NCBI GenBank assembly: GCA_026985495.1
Contig: JALSQJ010000148.1
Location: 1 to 10,294 of the forward strand
DNA: 10,294 nucleotides
From: Campylobacteraceae bacterium
GTDB lineage: Bacteria > Campylobacterota > Campylobacteria > Campylobacterales > Sulfurovaceae
Direction: 5' to 3'
Under the pieces are notes generated by a model. That model saw only the letters and a program-made list of their open reading frames with translations. It did not search any database and was not told the origin of the DNA. Position numbers and translations under genes: made by a program. Below are positions 1 through 8,361 of the stretch, piece after piece (the stretch's first letter is position 1; every line of letters starts with the position of its first letter).

Positions 1-393
1 CGTCATCTTGCTAAACGAGGTTCAAGTACACTTAGTGGTAAAATCTATTTAGAGAATGTTCATACTGGAGAGAAATATACCAAAGGGAAAATAAAGCTTT
101 GGCTCAATCCTGTTACTACTTACTCACAACAGTGGTATAGAGATAGCTATTTAGGTGGTTATAAATTAACAAAATCAGATAGTCGTCTCTATAACTATCT
201 AAAATTTACCTATTCAAATAGTGATGGAAGTTTTAATTTCTTTGGTTTACCAAGAGGTAGCTACTATTTAACAGCTACTATCTCTTGTGCTGAAGAGTGT
301 GGTTACTCTAGTAAAAACTCAATCTTATTGGTTAAAGAGGTATCGATAGGTAGAGGGAGAACAAACGTAGAGCTAATGAAGAGTGTTCCATAG
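1..393 (+). CDS. C-terminal part of a carboxypeptidase-regulatory-like domain protein (5' truncated)
   Basis: An open frame runs from the first base to a TAG at 391-393, giving 130 residues; the start lies outside the window. The visible part looks like one extracytoplasmic beta-sandwich domain. It opens with SGKIYLENVHTGEK (about residues 12-25) and carries the DGSFNFFGLPRGSYYLTATI segment (75-94), typical of carboxypeptidase-regulatory-like/transthyretin-like folds. Two cysteines, C96 and C100, are close enough to suggest a disulfide or metal site, which is inference. Such proteins in Campylobacterota are usually exported, often as lipoproteins, but any signal peptide is upstream and cannot be seen. 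The gene converges on dut with two bases between the stop codons. Function is unknown; I am sure of the frame and fairly sure of the fold. Confidence 0.75.
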   Translation, partial: RHLAKRGSSTLSGKIYLENVHTGEKYTKGKIKLWLNPVTTYSQQWYRDSYLGGYKLTKSDSRLYNYLKFTYSNSDGSFNFFGLPRGSYYLTATISCAEECGYSSKNSILLVKEVSIGRGRTNVELMKSVP

Positions 394-415
394 GCTTATC
401 TATTTGGATAAGCCT
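392..415. terminator. Stem-loop between convergent genes
   Basis: A perfect 9-bp inverted repeat, AGGCTTATC (392-400) and GATAAGCCT (407-415), encloses a 6-nt loop. It sits exactly where the partial gene (+) and dut (-) converge and overlaps the last codons of dut. Neither side has a run of T after the stem, so it is not a classical intrinsic terminator. It could still end both transcripts or protect their 3' ends. Location and perfection are seen; the role is inferred. Confidence 0.5.
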
Positions 416-1076
416 CTTCTAACTTCCTATAAAGCTCATTAGGAGTAATATCGCTACTATTAGTAATTATCTCTTGCATCACTACATTGTCCTCTTTTCC
501 GTTCCATATTTTTATATATGAACCATCTTTATACCCATACTCTTGTCTAAATTTGTTTAAGATATTTTTTCCAATATAGAGAGAGTATAGCTCTGGTAGT
601 TTTAGGTTTAGTTTTGAAGACATGGTTAAAAATGTAATAACCAAAGTGTTAATGTCGTTGTTGCAAAAGAGTACTTTAATCATATCTTCTACTAGTGCTA
701 TCTCTTCATAGCTATCAAGTTGTTTACCCTTTTGAGTTTGAGCAAAGTTTTCAAACTCTTCCATACTGTAAATTGTTTTTGCAATATCTTCAATAGAACC
801 AAGATTTTTAACTCTATAGAGTCTCAATGCTTCAGACATAACAAAGTGCCAAATATCTACTATTTCGATTTTAATATTTTCATAATCTGCTTTAGCATCT
901 ATATTTTTCCAATGTTTCCATGGGTAGGAATCTATCAACTCGGCAGCTTCAATGTAGATACATCGTCGCCAATCTATCTTTTTACCATTTTTAGTTACTC
1001 CATCTTCCCAATTTAAACCATTGGTTTCATCATTTAGTCTCTGTTGTAGTTCTAGCATCTGTAATATTCTATTCAT
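396..1076 (-). CDS. dut: dUTP diphosphatase, all-alpha dimeric type
   Basis: This 226-residue protein is predicted to hydrolyse dUTP (and dUDP in this family) to dUMP and pyrophosphate. That keeps uracil out of DNA and supplies dUMP for thymidylate synthesis in the cytoplasm. It belongs to the all-alpha NTP pyrophosphatase (MazG-like) superfamily, not the trimeric beta dUTPases. The metal-binding ExxE and ExxD pairs are present as E43/E46 and E71/D74. LNDETNGLNW (14-23), WRRCIY (36-41) and the C-terminal FRQEYGYKDGSY and WNGKEDN segments (176-197) closely resemble the Campylobacter jejuni enzyme as I recall it. It is the last gene of the hisS-pdxJ-dut run, 19 bases after the pdxJ stop. A ribosome-binding sequence ATAAGG (1090-1095) lies 13 bases from the ATG, rather far. 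The TAA stop is at 396-398. Confidence 0.93.
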   Translation of the reverse strand: MNRILQMLELQQRLNDETNGLNWEDGVTKNGKKIDWRRCIYIEAAELIDSYPWKHWKNIDAKADYENIKIEIVDIWHFVMSEALRLYRVKNLGSIEDIAKTIYSMEEFENFAQTQKGKQLDSYEEIALVEDMIKVLFCNNDINTLVITFLTMSSKLNLKLPELYSLYIGKNILNKFRQEYGYKDGSYIKIWNGKEDNVVMQEIITNSSDITPNELYRKLEEAYPNR

Positions 1077-1095
1077 TCTAACTAATAATCCTTAT

Positions 1096-1878
1096 CTATC
1101 GTATTAATAACTGTTTCATATCTAAAATGGCTTGTTCTAACCCTGTAAAGATAGAACGTGCAATGATACTCTGACCAATATTTAACTCTTCAATTGTCTC
1201 AATATCGGCAATGGCAGTTACATTTTGGTAGTTTAACCCATGACCTGCTGCAACTTTTAAATCTAGCTCCATTGCATCACAAGATAGAGAACGAAGTAGG
1301 GTCTCTTCCTCTTCTAACATTATCTTTAGTCTCTCTCTTGGTAGCTCTAAATCTTTAATGGTGTGATGTGTACTTCCTAAGTTTCCAAAGAGCATAGCAT
1401 AAATATTAGCATATTTTCCTGTATGAAACTCAATCCACTCTACACCTAACTCTTTTGATTTTTCAACATTCTCAAGTGTTGGGTCAATAAAGAGTGAGAC
1501 CTCTATCTCATGTTGATGAAACTTTTGAATAGTAGAGATTAGTTGCTTTGTATTACTAAAAATATCTAGTCCACCCTCAGTTGTTACCTCTTCTCGTTTT
1601 TCAGGAACTAGCGTAATACGATGTGGTTTAAGTTCACAGACAAGATTGACAATTTCAGTTGCCATAGCACACTCTAAATTTACAGGAAGAGAAGAGAGTT
1701 TAATAATATTTTTAGCATCAATATCTTGAATATGCCGTCTATCTTCACGTAGATGAATTGTTATCTGCTCTGCACCAGCTCTTTTTACAATACTAAGAGC
1801 ATCAAGTGGATTTGGGTCGGCTATTTTTCTAGCCTCTCTCAATACAGCAATATGGTCAATATTTACACCAAGTTTCAT
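1096..1878 (-). CDS. pdxJ: Pyridoxine 5'-phosphate synthase
   Basis: PdxJ condenses 1-deoxy-D-xylulose 5-phosphate with the PdxA product (3-amino-2-oxopropyl phosphate) to form pyridoxine 5'-phosphate, the last ring-forming step of the DXP-dependent vitamin B6 pathway. The 260-residue protein shows the family's TIM-barrel signatures: NIDHIAVLREAR (6-17), IHLREDRRHI (41-50, phosphate and active-site histidines), a conserved glutamate region NLECA (67-71) and AGHGLNY (211-217) with another active-site histidine. It is slightly longer than the E. coli enzyme (about 243), with an extra charged helix around 175-197. The ATG is preceded by GAGGAG (1887-1892 on this strand), inside the end of hisS and 8 bases from the start, with only two bases between the genes. 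This indicates co-translation with hisS. No pdxA is present in the window. Confidence 0.96.
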   Translation of the reverse strand: MKLGVNIDHIAVLREARKIADPNPLDALSIVKRAGAEQITIHLREDRRHIQDIDAKNIIKLSSLPVNLECAMATEIVNLVCELKPHRITLVPEKREEVTTEGGLDIFSNTKQLISTIQKFHQHEIEVSLFIDPTLENVEKSKELGVEWIEFHTGKYANIYAMLFGNLGSTHHTIKDLELPRERLKIMLEEEETLLRSLSCDAMELDLKVAAGHGLNYQNVTAIADIETIEELNIGQSIIARSIFTGLEQAILDMKQLLIR

Positions 1879-1880
1879 GC

Positions 1881-3095
1881 TTAAAACTCCTCTTGATTAA
1901 TAGTCTCTTCAGACTTTTTAACCAAATCTTTTACCCAAATTGTTCCATTTTTTAACTCATCTTCACCAATAACAGCACAGTAACGAGCATTGACCTTATC
2001 GGCATTTTTAAGGTGAGCCTTTAGCTTTTTAGGGAGATACTCAATCGTAACTTTATCGCTACTTCTCTTTTTAGAGGCTAAAGGAAAGAGTAGGTCAATT
2101 GCCTCTTCGTCCATTGCTCCAAGGTAGTACCCCTCACGCTCAATCTTTGGCATGACTACCAACTCCATAATTCTCTCAATACCAAGAGCAAACCCAATAG
2201 CAGGGGTCGGTTTTCCATCTAAAAACTCAACCAAACGGTCATATCTACCACCACCAGCAATGGCAGATTGAGAACCGATATTATCACTGACAAACTCAAA
2301 TGCTGTTTTAGAGTAGTAGTCAAGACCACGCACCAAGTTGGTATCGACTTCATACTCAATTTTAGCACTATCAAGTAGTCTTTTAAGTCTATTAAGGTCA
2401 CTTTCACAACTTTGACATAGGTTACTAATGAGTTTTGGAGAGTTAGTTAATAGGCTTTGACACTTCTCATTTTTACAATCTAAAACACGAATAGGGTTGC
2501 TCTCTATTCGTCGGTTACAATCTTCACATAGCTCCTCTTTGCATTCGGTTAAAAAGCTTACTAAGTTCTGACGATAAGATGGCATACACTCTGGACACCC
2601 TAGAGAGTTAATCTGTAGTTTATAGCCAATTCCAAGAGCTTTGAAAATCTCTCCAATCATCTCAATAATGGTAAAATCTTCATAAACCGAAGCCTCTCCA
2701 AAACTCTCACACCCAAACTGGTGAAACTCTCGTAGTCGCCCCTTTTGTGGTCGTTCATAACGAAACATAGGACCGTAGTAGTAGAACTTAAACTTCTCAT
2801 TTTGTCGTCTATCTAGTTTTGCTTGAATAAATGAACGTACCACTCCAGCTGTTCCCTCTGGACGCATACAGACATCGTTGTCACCTTTGTCAATAAACTG
2901 ATACATCTCTTTGCCTACAATATCAGAACTCTCACCAACAGAGCGTTTAAAGAGTTTGGTCTCTTCTAAAATTGGAGTCTCTATATAGTTATAGCCATAT
3001 CTTTTAGCAATTTGGATAGCTGTTTTAACGATATGCACAAATCGTTCACTCTCCTCAAAGGTCAAATCTCTCATTCCACGAAGTGCGTTTATCAT
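1881..3095 (-). CDS. hisS: Histidine--tRNA ligase
   Basis: This class II aminoacyl-tRNA synthetase charges tRNA-His with histidine. The 404-residue length is normal. Seen in order: the N-terminal LRGMRDL (5-11); motif 2, FYYYGPMFRYERPQKGR (104-120) running on to LREFHQFG; the histidine-specific LVRGLDYY (254-261); GGGRYD (281-286); motif 3, AIGFALGIERI (299-309). A C-terminal anticodon-binding domain follows (about 325-395, with IGEDELKNGT at 376-385). The insertion domain between motif 2 and the HisA loop carries paired cysteines (C167/C170, C190/C193, C207/C212, C227/C230), suggesting bound zinc; similar cysteines occur in some other bacterial HisS proteins. AGGAG (3102-3106 on this strand) lies six bases before the ATG. 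It is first in the operon with pdxJ and dut, driven from the divergent region shared with era. Confidence 0.97.
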   Translation of the reverse strand: MINALRGMRDLTFEESERFVHIVKTAIQIAKRYGYNYIETPILEETKLFKRSVGESSDIVGKEMYQFIDKGDNDVCMRPEGTAGVVRSFIQAKLDRRQNEKFKFYYYGPMFRYERPQKGRLREFHQFGCESFGEASVYEDFTIIEMIGEIFKALGIGYKLQINSLGCPECMPSYRQNLVSFLTECKEELCEDCNRRIESNPIRVLDCKNEKCQSLLTNSPKLISNLCQSCESDLNRLKRLLDSAKIEYEVDTNLVRGLDYYSKTAFEFVSDNIGSQSAIAGGGRYDRLVEFLDGKPTPAIGFALGIERIMELVVMPKIEREGYYLGAMDEEAIDLLFPLASKKRSSDKVTIEYLPKKLKAHLKNADKVNARYCAVIGEDELKNGTIWVKDLVKKSEETINQEEF

Positions 3096-3119
3096 TAATA
3101 GCTCCTATATTTTTTTGAA

Positions 3120-3127
3120 ATTATACA
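3120..3127 (-). promoter_or_regulatory. Predicted hisS operon promoter (-10)
   Basis: Read on the minus strand, this is TGTATAAT, an extended -10 with consensus TATAAT (3120-3125) about 25 bases upstream of the hisS start codon. No good -35 is visible, which is normal for the housekeeping sigma factor of Campylobacterota. It would drive hisS-pdxJ-dut with a short leader. Only the sequence match is seen; the start site is inferred. Confidence 0.55.
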
Positions 3128-3138
3128 GTTAAAAACTG
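3126..3138. repeat. Short inverted repeat between divergent promoters
   Basis: CAGTT, a 3-base spacer and AACTG form a 5-bp palindrome touching the hisS -10 and about 14 bases upstream of the era -10. It could be an operator controlling both directions, but in such AT-rich DNA it may be chance. Confidence 0.25.
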
Positions 3139-3151
3139 AATAATATTAGGC

Positions 3152-3157
3152 TATAAT
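3152..3157 (+). promoter_or_regulatory. Predicted era promoter (-10)
   Basis: A consensus TATAAT lies 29 bases before the era ATG, with only a weak TTAAAA (3129-3134) at the -35 distance. It is back to back with the hisS promoter, so the two operons are transcribed away from each other. Expected start is near 3164, leaving a leader of about 23 bases with the weak ribosome-binding sequence AAGAGA (3174-3179). Confidence 0.55.
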
Positions 3158-3186
3158 GTTAAAAAAATATAAAAAGAGATTATCGT

Positions 3187-4077
3187 ATGAATATAGAGAC
3201 AAAATCAGGATTTATTGCTGTTGTTGGACGACCTAACTCTGGGAAAAGTACTCTTTTGAACTTTTTAGTAGGTGAGAAACTTGCTATGGTTTCAAAAAAG
3301 GCACAAGCAACACGAAAGCGAATGAATATTATTGTGATGCATGGGGAGCATCAGCTTATTTTTGTGGACACTCCTGGAATTCATAAAAAAGAGCGTCTTA
3401 TCAATGAGTTTATGTTAGAAGAGGCACTAAAGGCAATGGGAGATGCTGACTTAATTCTTTTTTTAGCACCTATTACTGATAAGCTAGATGAGTATGAGAA
3501 GTTTTTAGCACTTAAAGAGAGTTCTAAAGCCAAACATATTGTACTGCTTACTAAGATGGATCATGTGCCTCAAGGTAAAATTTTGGAGAAGTTGGGTGAG
3601 TATCAGAAGTATCAAGATAGATTTGAAGCCATTATCCCTTTCTCTGTAAACAAAAAGGTAGGTAAAAAAGCACTACTTGATGAAGTAGTAAAACATCTTC
3701 CACTATCTCCTGCTTTTTTTGATACAGATATTACAACTACTGAATTTGTTCGTGATATTTACAAAGAGCTTATTCGTGAGTCTATTTTTGAGAACCTTTC
3801 AGATGAGATTCCCTATGAGTCTGATGTAACTATTGAGAAGATTGATGAGAGTGATGAGATGGACAGAGTCTATGCTACAATTATTGTTGAAAAAGAGACA
3901 CAAAAAGGGATTATTGTAGGAAACAGAGGTGAGGGAATTAAGCGTGTTGGTAAACTTGCCCGACAACAACTTGAACTATTCTCTCGTAAAAAAATCTATC
4001 TTGACCTACATGTCGCTGTTAAAAAAGGGTGGTCAAAATCAAGAGATGGACTTGAAGATATGGGGTATATTTTCTAA
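3187..4077 (+). CDS. era: GTPase Era
   Basis: Era is an essential GTPase that binds the 3' end of 16S rRNA and helps assemble the small ribosomal subunit. The 296-residue length is typical. The N-terminal GTPase domain shows G1 GRPNSGKS (14-21), a G2 threonine (T42 in ATRKR), G3 DTPGI (61-65), G4 TKMD (122-125) and a G5-like FSVNKK (152-157). A C-terminal KH RNA-binding domain carries GNRGEGIKRVG (245-255), and the protein ends soon after the conserved VKKGWS (278-283). G4 has T where the consensus NKxD has N; I recall the same in relatives, so it is probably not a defect. The ATG has a weak ribosome binding site but the protein starts in the normal family register. Its TAA overlaps the next gene's ATG, so translation of the two is probably coupled. 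Confidence 0.97.
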   Translation: MNIETKSGFIAVVGRPNSGKSTLLNFLVGEKLAMVSKKAQATRKRMNIIVMHGEHQLIFVDTPGIHKKERLINEFMLEEALKAMGDADLILFLAPITDKLDEYEKFLALKESSKAKHIVLLTKMDHVPQGKILEKLGEYQKYQDRFEAIIPFSVNKKVGKKALLDEVVKHLPLSPAFFDTDITTTEFVRDIYKELIRESIFENLSDEIPYESDVTIEKIDESDEMDRVYATIIVEKETQKGIIVGNRGEGIKRVGKLARQQLELFSRKKIYLDLHVAVKKGWSKSRDGLEDMGYIF

Positions 4078-4754
4078 TGACTTTACACTCCATAAAAATG
4101 GGAATTTACTCTTTGGTATTAACCAACTATTTTGGTCTTAAACTTAGAGGAGTGAGTGACACACAAGAGAAAAAGAGATTACGACTAGAGTATGCTCAAA
4201 CACTTTTAAAAAAGTTAAAAATTGCAGTAGAGGTTAAAAATCAAGAGAGGTTAATAAACAAGCAATATTTAGTTATCTCTAACCATAGAGGAATTATTGA
4301 CCCTTTAGTTTTAGAAATTGCTCTTAAAGAAACTAATATTTTTGGTTTATGGATTTCCAAAAAAGAGCTTTATAACTCTCCATTTTTTGGTCTTTTTGTG
4401 CGTAATGCAGGTTCTATACTTCTTGATAGAGAAAATAGTCAAATGTCAGGATTTTTTAGCAAAACAAAGAGAGTTGTAAAAGAGGGTTCATCTATTTTTA
4501 TATTTCCAGAGGGTACACGAAATAAAGGTGAAGCCTCTCTTATTGATTTTAAAGATGGGTTTCGTATTATTGCTCTTAAAAATCGATTACCTATTTTACC
4601 TGTTTTTATACGCACTCATACCGATAAAGCCTTGGGAGATGCTTTAAATAATAAAAAGTTAGAGCAGACCATTACCATTGAGATAGGTGAAGAGATAAGC
4701 TATAAAGAGCGTGGCAATATAGAAAAGATTTATAGGGAGATGTTTCAAATTTAA
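4077..4754 (+). CDS. 1-acyl-sn-glycerol-3-phosphate acyltransferase family protein (PlsC-like)
   Basis: Predicted membrane-associated acyltransferase that puts an acyl chain on lysophosphatidic acid to give phosphatidic acid, the precursor of all phospholipids; a related lysophospholipid acceptor is possible. All four family blocks are visible in 225 residues. Block I is NHRGIID (69-75, catalytic H70 and D75), block II is GSILLDRE (112-119), block III is FPEGTRN (143-149) and block IV is LPVFIRT (174-180). The N-terminal 20 residues are moderately hydrophobic and could be an interfacial helix; there is no clear transmembrane segment. The start overlaps the era stop (TAATG) and the site upstream is a poor Shine-Dalgarno (GGGG at 4062-4065), so coupling from era is likely. 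M8 is a possible but less likely start. Family call is firm; the exact substrate is inferred. Confidence 0.88.
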   Translation: MTLHSIKMGIYSLVLTNYFGLKLRGVSDTQEKKRLRLEYAQTLLKKLKIAVEVKNQERLINKQYLVISNHRGIIDPLVLEIALKETNIFGLWISKKELYNSPFFGLFVRNAGSILLDRENSQMSGFFSKTKRVVKEGSSIFIFPEGTRNKGEASLIDFKDGFRIIALKNRLPILPVFIRTHTDKALGDALNNKKLEQTITIEIGEEISYKERGNIEKIYREMFQI

Positions 4755-4782
4755 TCTAACCCCCAATTTATCAACTTTTAGA

Positions 4783-4788
4783 TAAAAT
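4783..4788 (+). promoter_or_regulatory. Predicted glyS promoter (-10)
   Basis: TAAAAT in the context TTAGATAAAATCG lies 32 bases before the glyS ATG, in the 66-base gap after the acyltransferase gene. There is no clear -35. glyS can therefore be transcribed independently, though read-through from era and plsC is not excluded because no good terminator is visible in the gap. Confidence 0.4.
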
Positions 4789-4820
4789 CGCGTCATTAAT
4801 TATCATAGGATAACACAACA

Positions 4821-6869
4821 ATGACAAAATCACTTCTTATAGAGATAGGTGTAGAGGAGCTTCCTGCTATACCACTTCTTAAAATTTTAAAAAATATAGA
4901 AAAATCATGGAGAGATATTTTAGATGAAAATCGTTTAAGTAGCGATTTTGAGTTTATATATACCCCTCGCCGTTTGGTCTTAAAACATAAGTCTATTGCT
5001 ACTAAACAAGCCGATAATAGTGTAGAGTTTTTTGGACCACCAATTATGGTTGCAAAGAGAGATGGTGAAGTGACCAAAGCAGGTGAAGGGTTTGCACGAA
5101 AGTGTGGTGTGACCTTTGATGAACTTCAAACAGTTGAGAAAAATGGAAAAGAGGTTCTCTACTTTAAACAAGAGCAACAGGGTCAAGATATAGTTACACT
5201 CTTAGAAGAGATGCTTAATAAGTGGTTAAACTCAATGGCATTTGGTAAAATGATGCGTTGGGGTAGTCGTAAAGATGAGTTTATTAGACCTATTCGATGG
5301 TTACAAATTCGTTTAGATAATAGATTGGTAGATGTTGAACTCTTTGGGGTGAAGTCAGATACTAAAACTTATCTACATAGAATGGTAAACTTTGATGCTG
5401 TAGAGATTAAAGAGGTTTCAGAGTATCAAGAGATTTTAGCAAAAGGTAAGGTGACGCTCTACCCTAAAGATAGAGAGGCTAAGATTTTAAAAGAGTTTGA
5501 TGAGCTTGAAGCAGAGCATAATATTACCATTGAACGAGATTTATCACTCTTAGCAGAGATTGTTGCTATTACTGAGAATCCAAAAGCTCTTCTTGGTTCA
5601 TTTGATAAGCTATTTTTAGAGCTACCACCAGAGGCAATTATTGCCTCTATGAAAGAGCATCAACGCTATTTTGCTGTGTTTGAAAATAATCAACTTAGTA
5701 ATAAATTTATTGTTGTCTCAAATGCAGTAACCAAGGATTACTCAAAAGTAGTTGCTGGAAATGAGAGAGTACTTAAACCAAGACTTGCCGATGGACTCTT
5801 CTTCTATCGAAATGATTTAAAAAGAGGACTGAAAACTGATGGTTTAGAGAAGATTACCTTTATGGACGGTCTTGGTTCATTAACCGATAAGATTGATAGA
5901 GAGAAAAAGATTGCAGAAAAACTTCTTTTACTATATATCAAACAGGTAGAGAGAGAGACAGAAAAGAGTGCCAATGAGTTAATGGAGCTTATGGAGAGAG
6001 CTGTATCGTTAGCAAAAGCAGACCTTACCTCTGAAATGGTCTATGAGTTTACAGAGCTTCAAGGACTTATGGGGTACTACTACGCTAAAGAGTTAGGAGA
6101 AGATGAAGTTGTCTATAACGCTATAAAAGAGCAGTATTTTCCTCTTGGTGAGGGTGCAGAACTTCCTAGCTCAACTTTTTCTGCCATTGTCTCTATGGCG
6201 ATTAAGCTTGATACTTTAGTTGGACTCTTTTCAGTAGGTAAAATTCCGACAGGTTCAAAAGACCCATTTGCATTAAGACGTGCTGTTAATGGTATTGTTC
6301 GTATGGTGATAAGATATGACTTACCATTCAATTTAGATGAGGTTGTAACGATGATAGATGAACTCTATAAAGATTACGACACCAATAAGCTAAAAGAGTT
6401 TATCATTGAACGAATTAAGAAGTCTCTAAAAGCCAATCCCTCAGTTATTGTAGCTGTTTTAGAGTCTGGTGAGAGAGATTTAAATGAGATAGCTAAAAAG
6501 GTTGAAGCACTCAATAGTATCGTCTCTGAAGATAGCTTTAACGAGCAGTTCTCTACCTTTAAGCGTGTGGCAAATATTACTAAAGATGTAAATATTGATG
6601 GTGAGTTAAAGGTAGATGAGTCGCTCTTTAGTGAAGATGCAGAGAAGAGTCTATATAGTGAATATTGTAAAGTTATTGAGAACTCTTATGACTCTTATGA
6701 AGATAAGTTAAAAGCTCTCTTCTCTCTTAAACCAAAGTTAGATAGCTATTTTGATGATGTATTGGTTAATGCAGAAGATGAAGTGCTTAAAAAGAATCGT
6801 AGAAATACTATCGCCTCTATCTATCAATCGTTTAGAGAGATAGCAGATATTCAAGAGATAAGTATATAG
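4821..6869 (+). CDS. glyS: Glycine--tRNA ligase beta subunit
   Basis: This is the large tRNA-recognising subunit of the bacterial alpha2beta2-type glycyl-tRNA synthetase; the catalytic alpha subunit is GlyQ, which is not in this window. The 682-residue length is close to the E. coli subunit (about 689). Recognisable family segments in order are LLIEIGVEELPA (5-16), YTPRRLVL (47-54), MRWGSRKDEFIRPIRW (145-160), MKEHQRYFAVF (277-287), NERVLKPRLADGLFFY (314-329), DGLGSL (349-354), YFPLGEGAELPSS (439-451, HD-like domain) and IPTGSKDPFALRRAVNGI (475-492). A helical C-terminal anticodon-binding (DALR-like) region follows and ends near FREIADIQ. The ATG follows AGGA (4807-4810) by ten bases. The frame is intact to TAG at 6867-6869. 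A strong stem-loop starts three bases after the stop. Confidence 0.97.
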   Translation: MTKSLLIEIGVEELPAIPLLKILKNIEKSWRDILDENRLSSDFEFIYTPRRLVLKHKSIATKQADNSVEFFGPPIMVAKRDGEVTKAGEGFARKCGVTFDELQTVEKNGKEVLYFKQEQQGQDIVTLLEEMLNKWLNSMAFGKMMRWGSRKDEFIRPIRWLQIRLDNRLVDVELFGVKSDTKTYLHRMVNFDAVEIKEVSEYQEILAKGKVTLYPKDREAKILKEFDELEAEHNITIERDLSLLAEIVAITENPKALLGSFDKLFLELPPEAIIASMKEHQRYFAVFENNQLSNKFIVVSNAVTKDYSKVVAGNERVLKPRLADGLFFYRNDLKRGLKTDGLEKITFMDGLGSLTDKIDREKKIAEKLLLLYIKQVERETEKSANELMELMERAVSLAKADLTSEMVYEFTELQGLMGYYYAKELGEDEVVYNAIKEQYFPLGEGAELPSSTFSAIVSMAIKLDTLVGLFSVGKIPTGSKDPFALRRAVNGIVRMVIRYDLPFNLDEVVTMIDELYKDYDTNKLKEFIIERIKKSLKANPSVIVAVLESGERDLNEIAKKVEALNSIVSEDSFNEQFSTFKRVANITKDVNIDGELKVDESLFSEDAEKSLYSEYCKVIENSYDSYEDKLKALFSLKPKLDSYFDDVLVNAEDEVLKKNRRNTIASIYQSFREIADIQEISI

Positions 6870-6907
6870 AAAAAACAGTTGGAAACAGCAAATGTTTTTA
6901 ACTGTTT
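6870..6907. terminator. Long stem-loop directly after glyS
   Basis: Bases 6873-6887 pair with 6893-6907 over 15 consecutive positions: 13 Watson-Crick pairs and two G.U wobbles (6881/6899 and 6882/6898), with loop GCAAA at 6888-6892. It begins right after the glyS stop codon. On the + strand the stem is followed by AAATATTAAATT, not a T run, so it is a weak intrinsic terminator for glyS. Read on the minus strand, the stem runs into TTT then C, with six Ts overlapping its foot (6870-6875), so it would better stop transcription coming from the tgt side. It could also serve as 3'-end protection for the glyS mRNA. Confidence 0.55.
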
Positions 6908-6989
6908 AAATATTAAATTAATTTATAATATTATTCATATTTTTTAAGTAAATATTTATAATTTAAGGATAACTCTTATAGCTTTAGTT

Positions 6990-6995
6990 TATAAT
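6990..6995 (+). promoter_or_regulatory. Predicted promoter (-10) for the 39-codon ORF
   Basis: A consensus TATAAT lies 49 bases before the candidate ATG at 7045. A transcript from about 7002 would have a leader of about 43 bases. No convincing -35 is seen. The region is so AT-rich that chance matches are expected. Confidence 0.35.
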
Positions 6996-7044
6996 ATATT
7001 TAATAACTAGTAGGTTTATTTAATTTACTATTAAGGAATGTATT

Positions 7045-7161
7045 ATGAAAAAAATTAATGATAAAAATATTCTTACAATAGCAATTGAGAATGGATGTAA
7101 AACAGTAAGAGACTTAGCAGTGTTTCTTAGAACTTATAACCCTCAACCGATGTTGGTTGCT

Positions 7162-7164
<3 letters not shown>
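7045..7164 (+). CDS. Candidate small protein of 39 residues
   Basis: ATG to TAA encodes 39 residues, beginning MKKINDKNILTIAIENG and ending PQPMLVA. AAGGA (7033-7037) sits seven bases before the ATG, ideal Shine-Dalgarno spacing and better than several of the large genes here. A TATAAT lies upstream. Residues 8-32 could form two short helices; KTVRDLAVFLRTY (19-31) resembles the amphipathic pattern of a DNA- or protein-binding helix, but there is too little sequence to assign a fold. No signal peptide or membrane segment is visible, and there is one cysteine (C18). I do not recognise it. It is a plausible real small gene because of the ribosome binding site, with function unknown. Confidence 0.5.
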
Positions 7165-8334
<1,170 letters not shown>

Positions 8335-8361
8335 CCCATTAGATTTAAAATTAGGAACACT

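Noticed and set aside
720..1016. 98-codon plus-strand frame inside dut
   Set aside because: It is antisense to a well-conserved dUTPase, rich in Phe/Ile/Ser/Tyr as expected for the complement of AT-rich coding DNA, and has no ribosome binding site of note.
3568..3579. Era G4 motif TKMD instead of NKxD as a sign of a nonfunctional GTPase
   Set aside because: All other G motifs and the KH domain are intact and T at this position is, as I recall, found in other Campylobacterota Era proteins.
4754..4783. ATCTAA ... TTAGAT inverted repeat after the acyltransferase gene as a terminator
   Set aside because: Only 6 bp with an 18-base loop, no T run, and the right arm runs into the likely glyS -10.
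7008..7030. TAGTA ... TACTA inverted repeat in the leader of the 39-codon ORF as a riboswitch or attenuator
   Set aside because: Five AT-rich pairs with a 13-base loop are expected by chance here and no known riboswitch core is visible.
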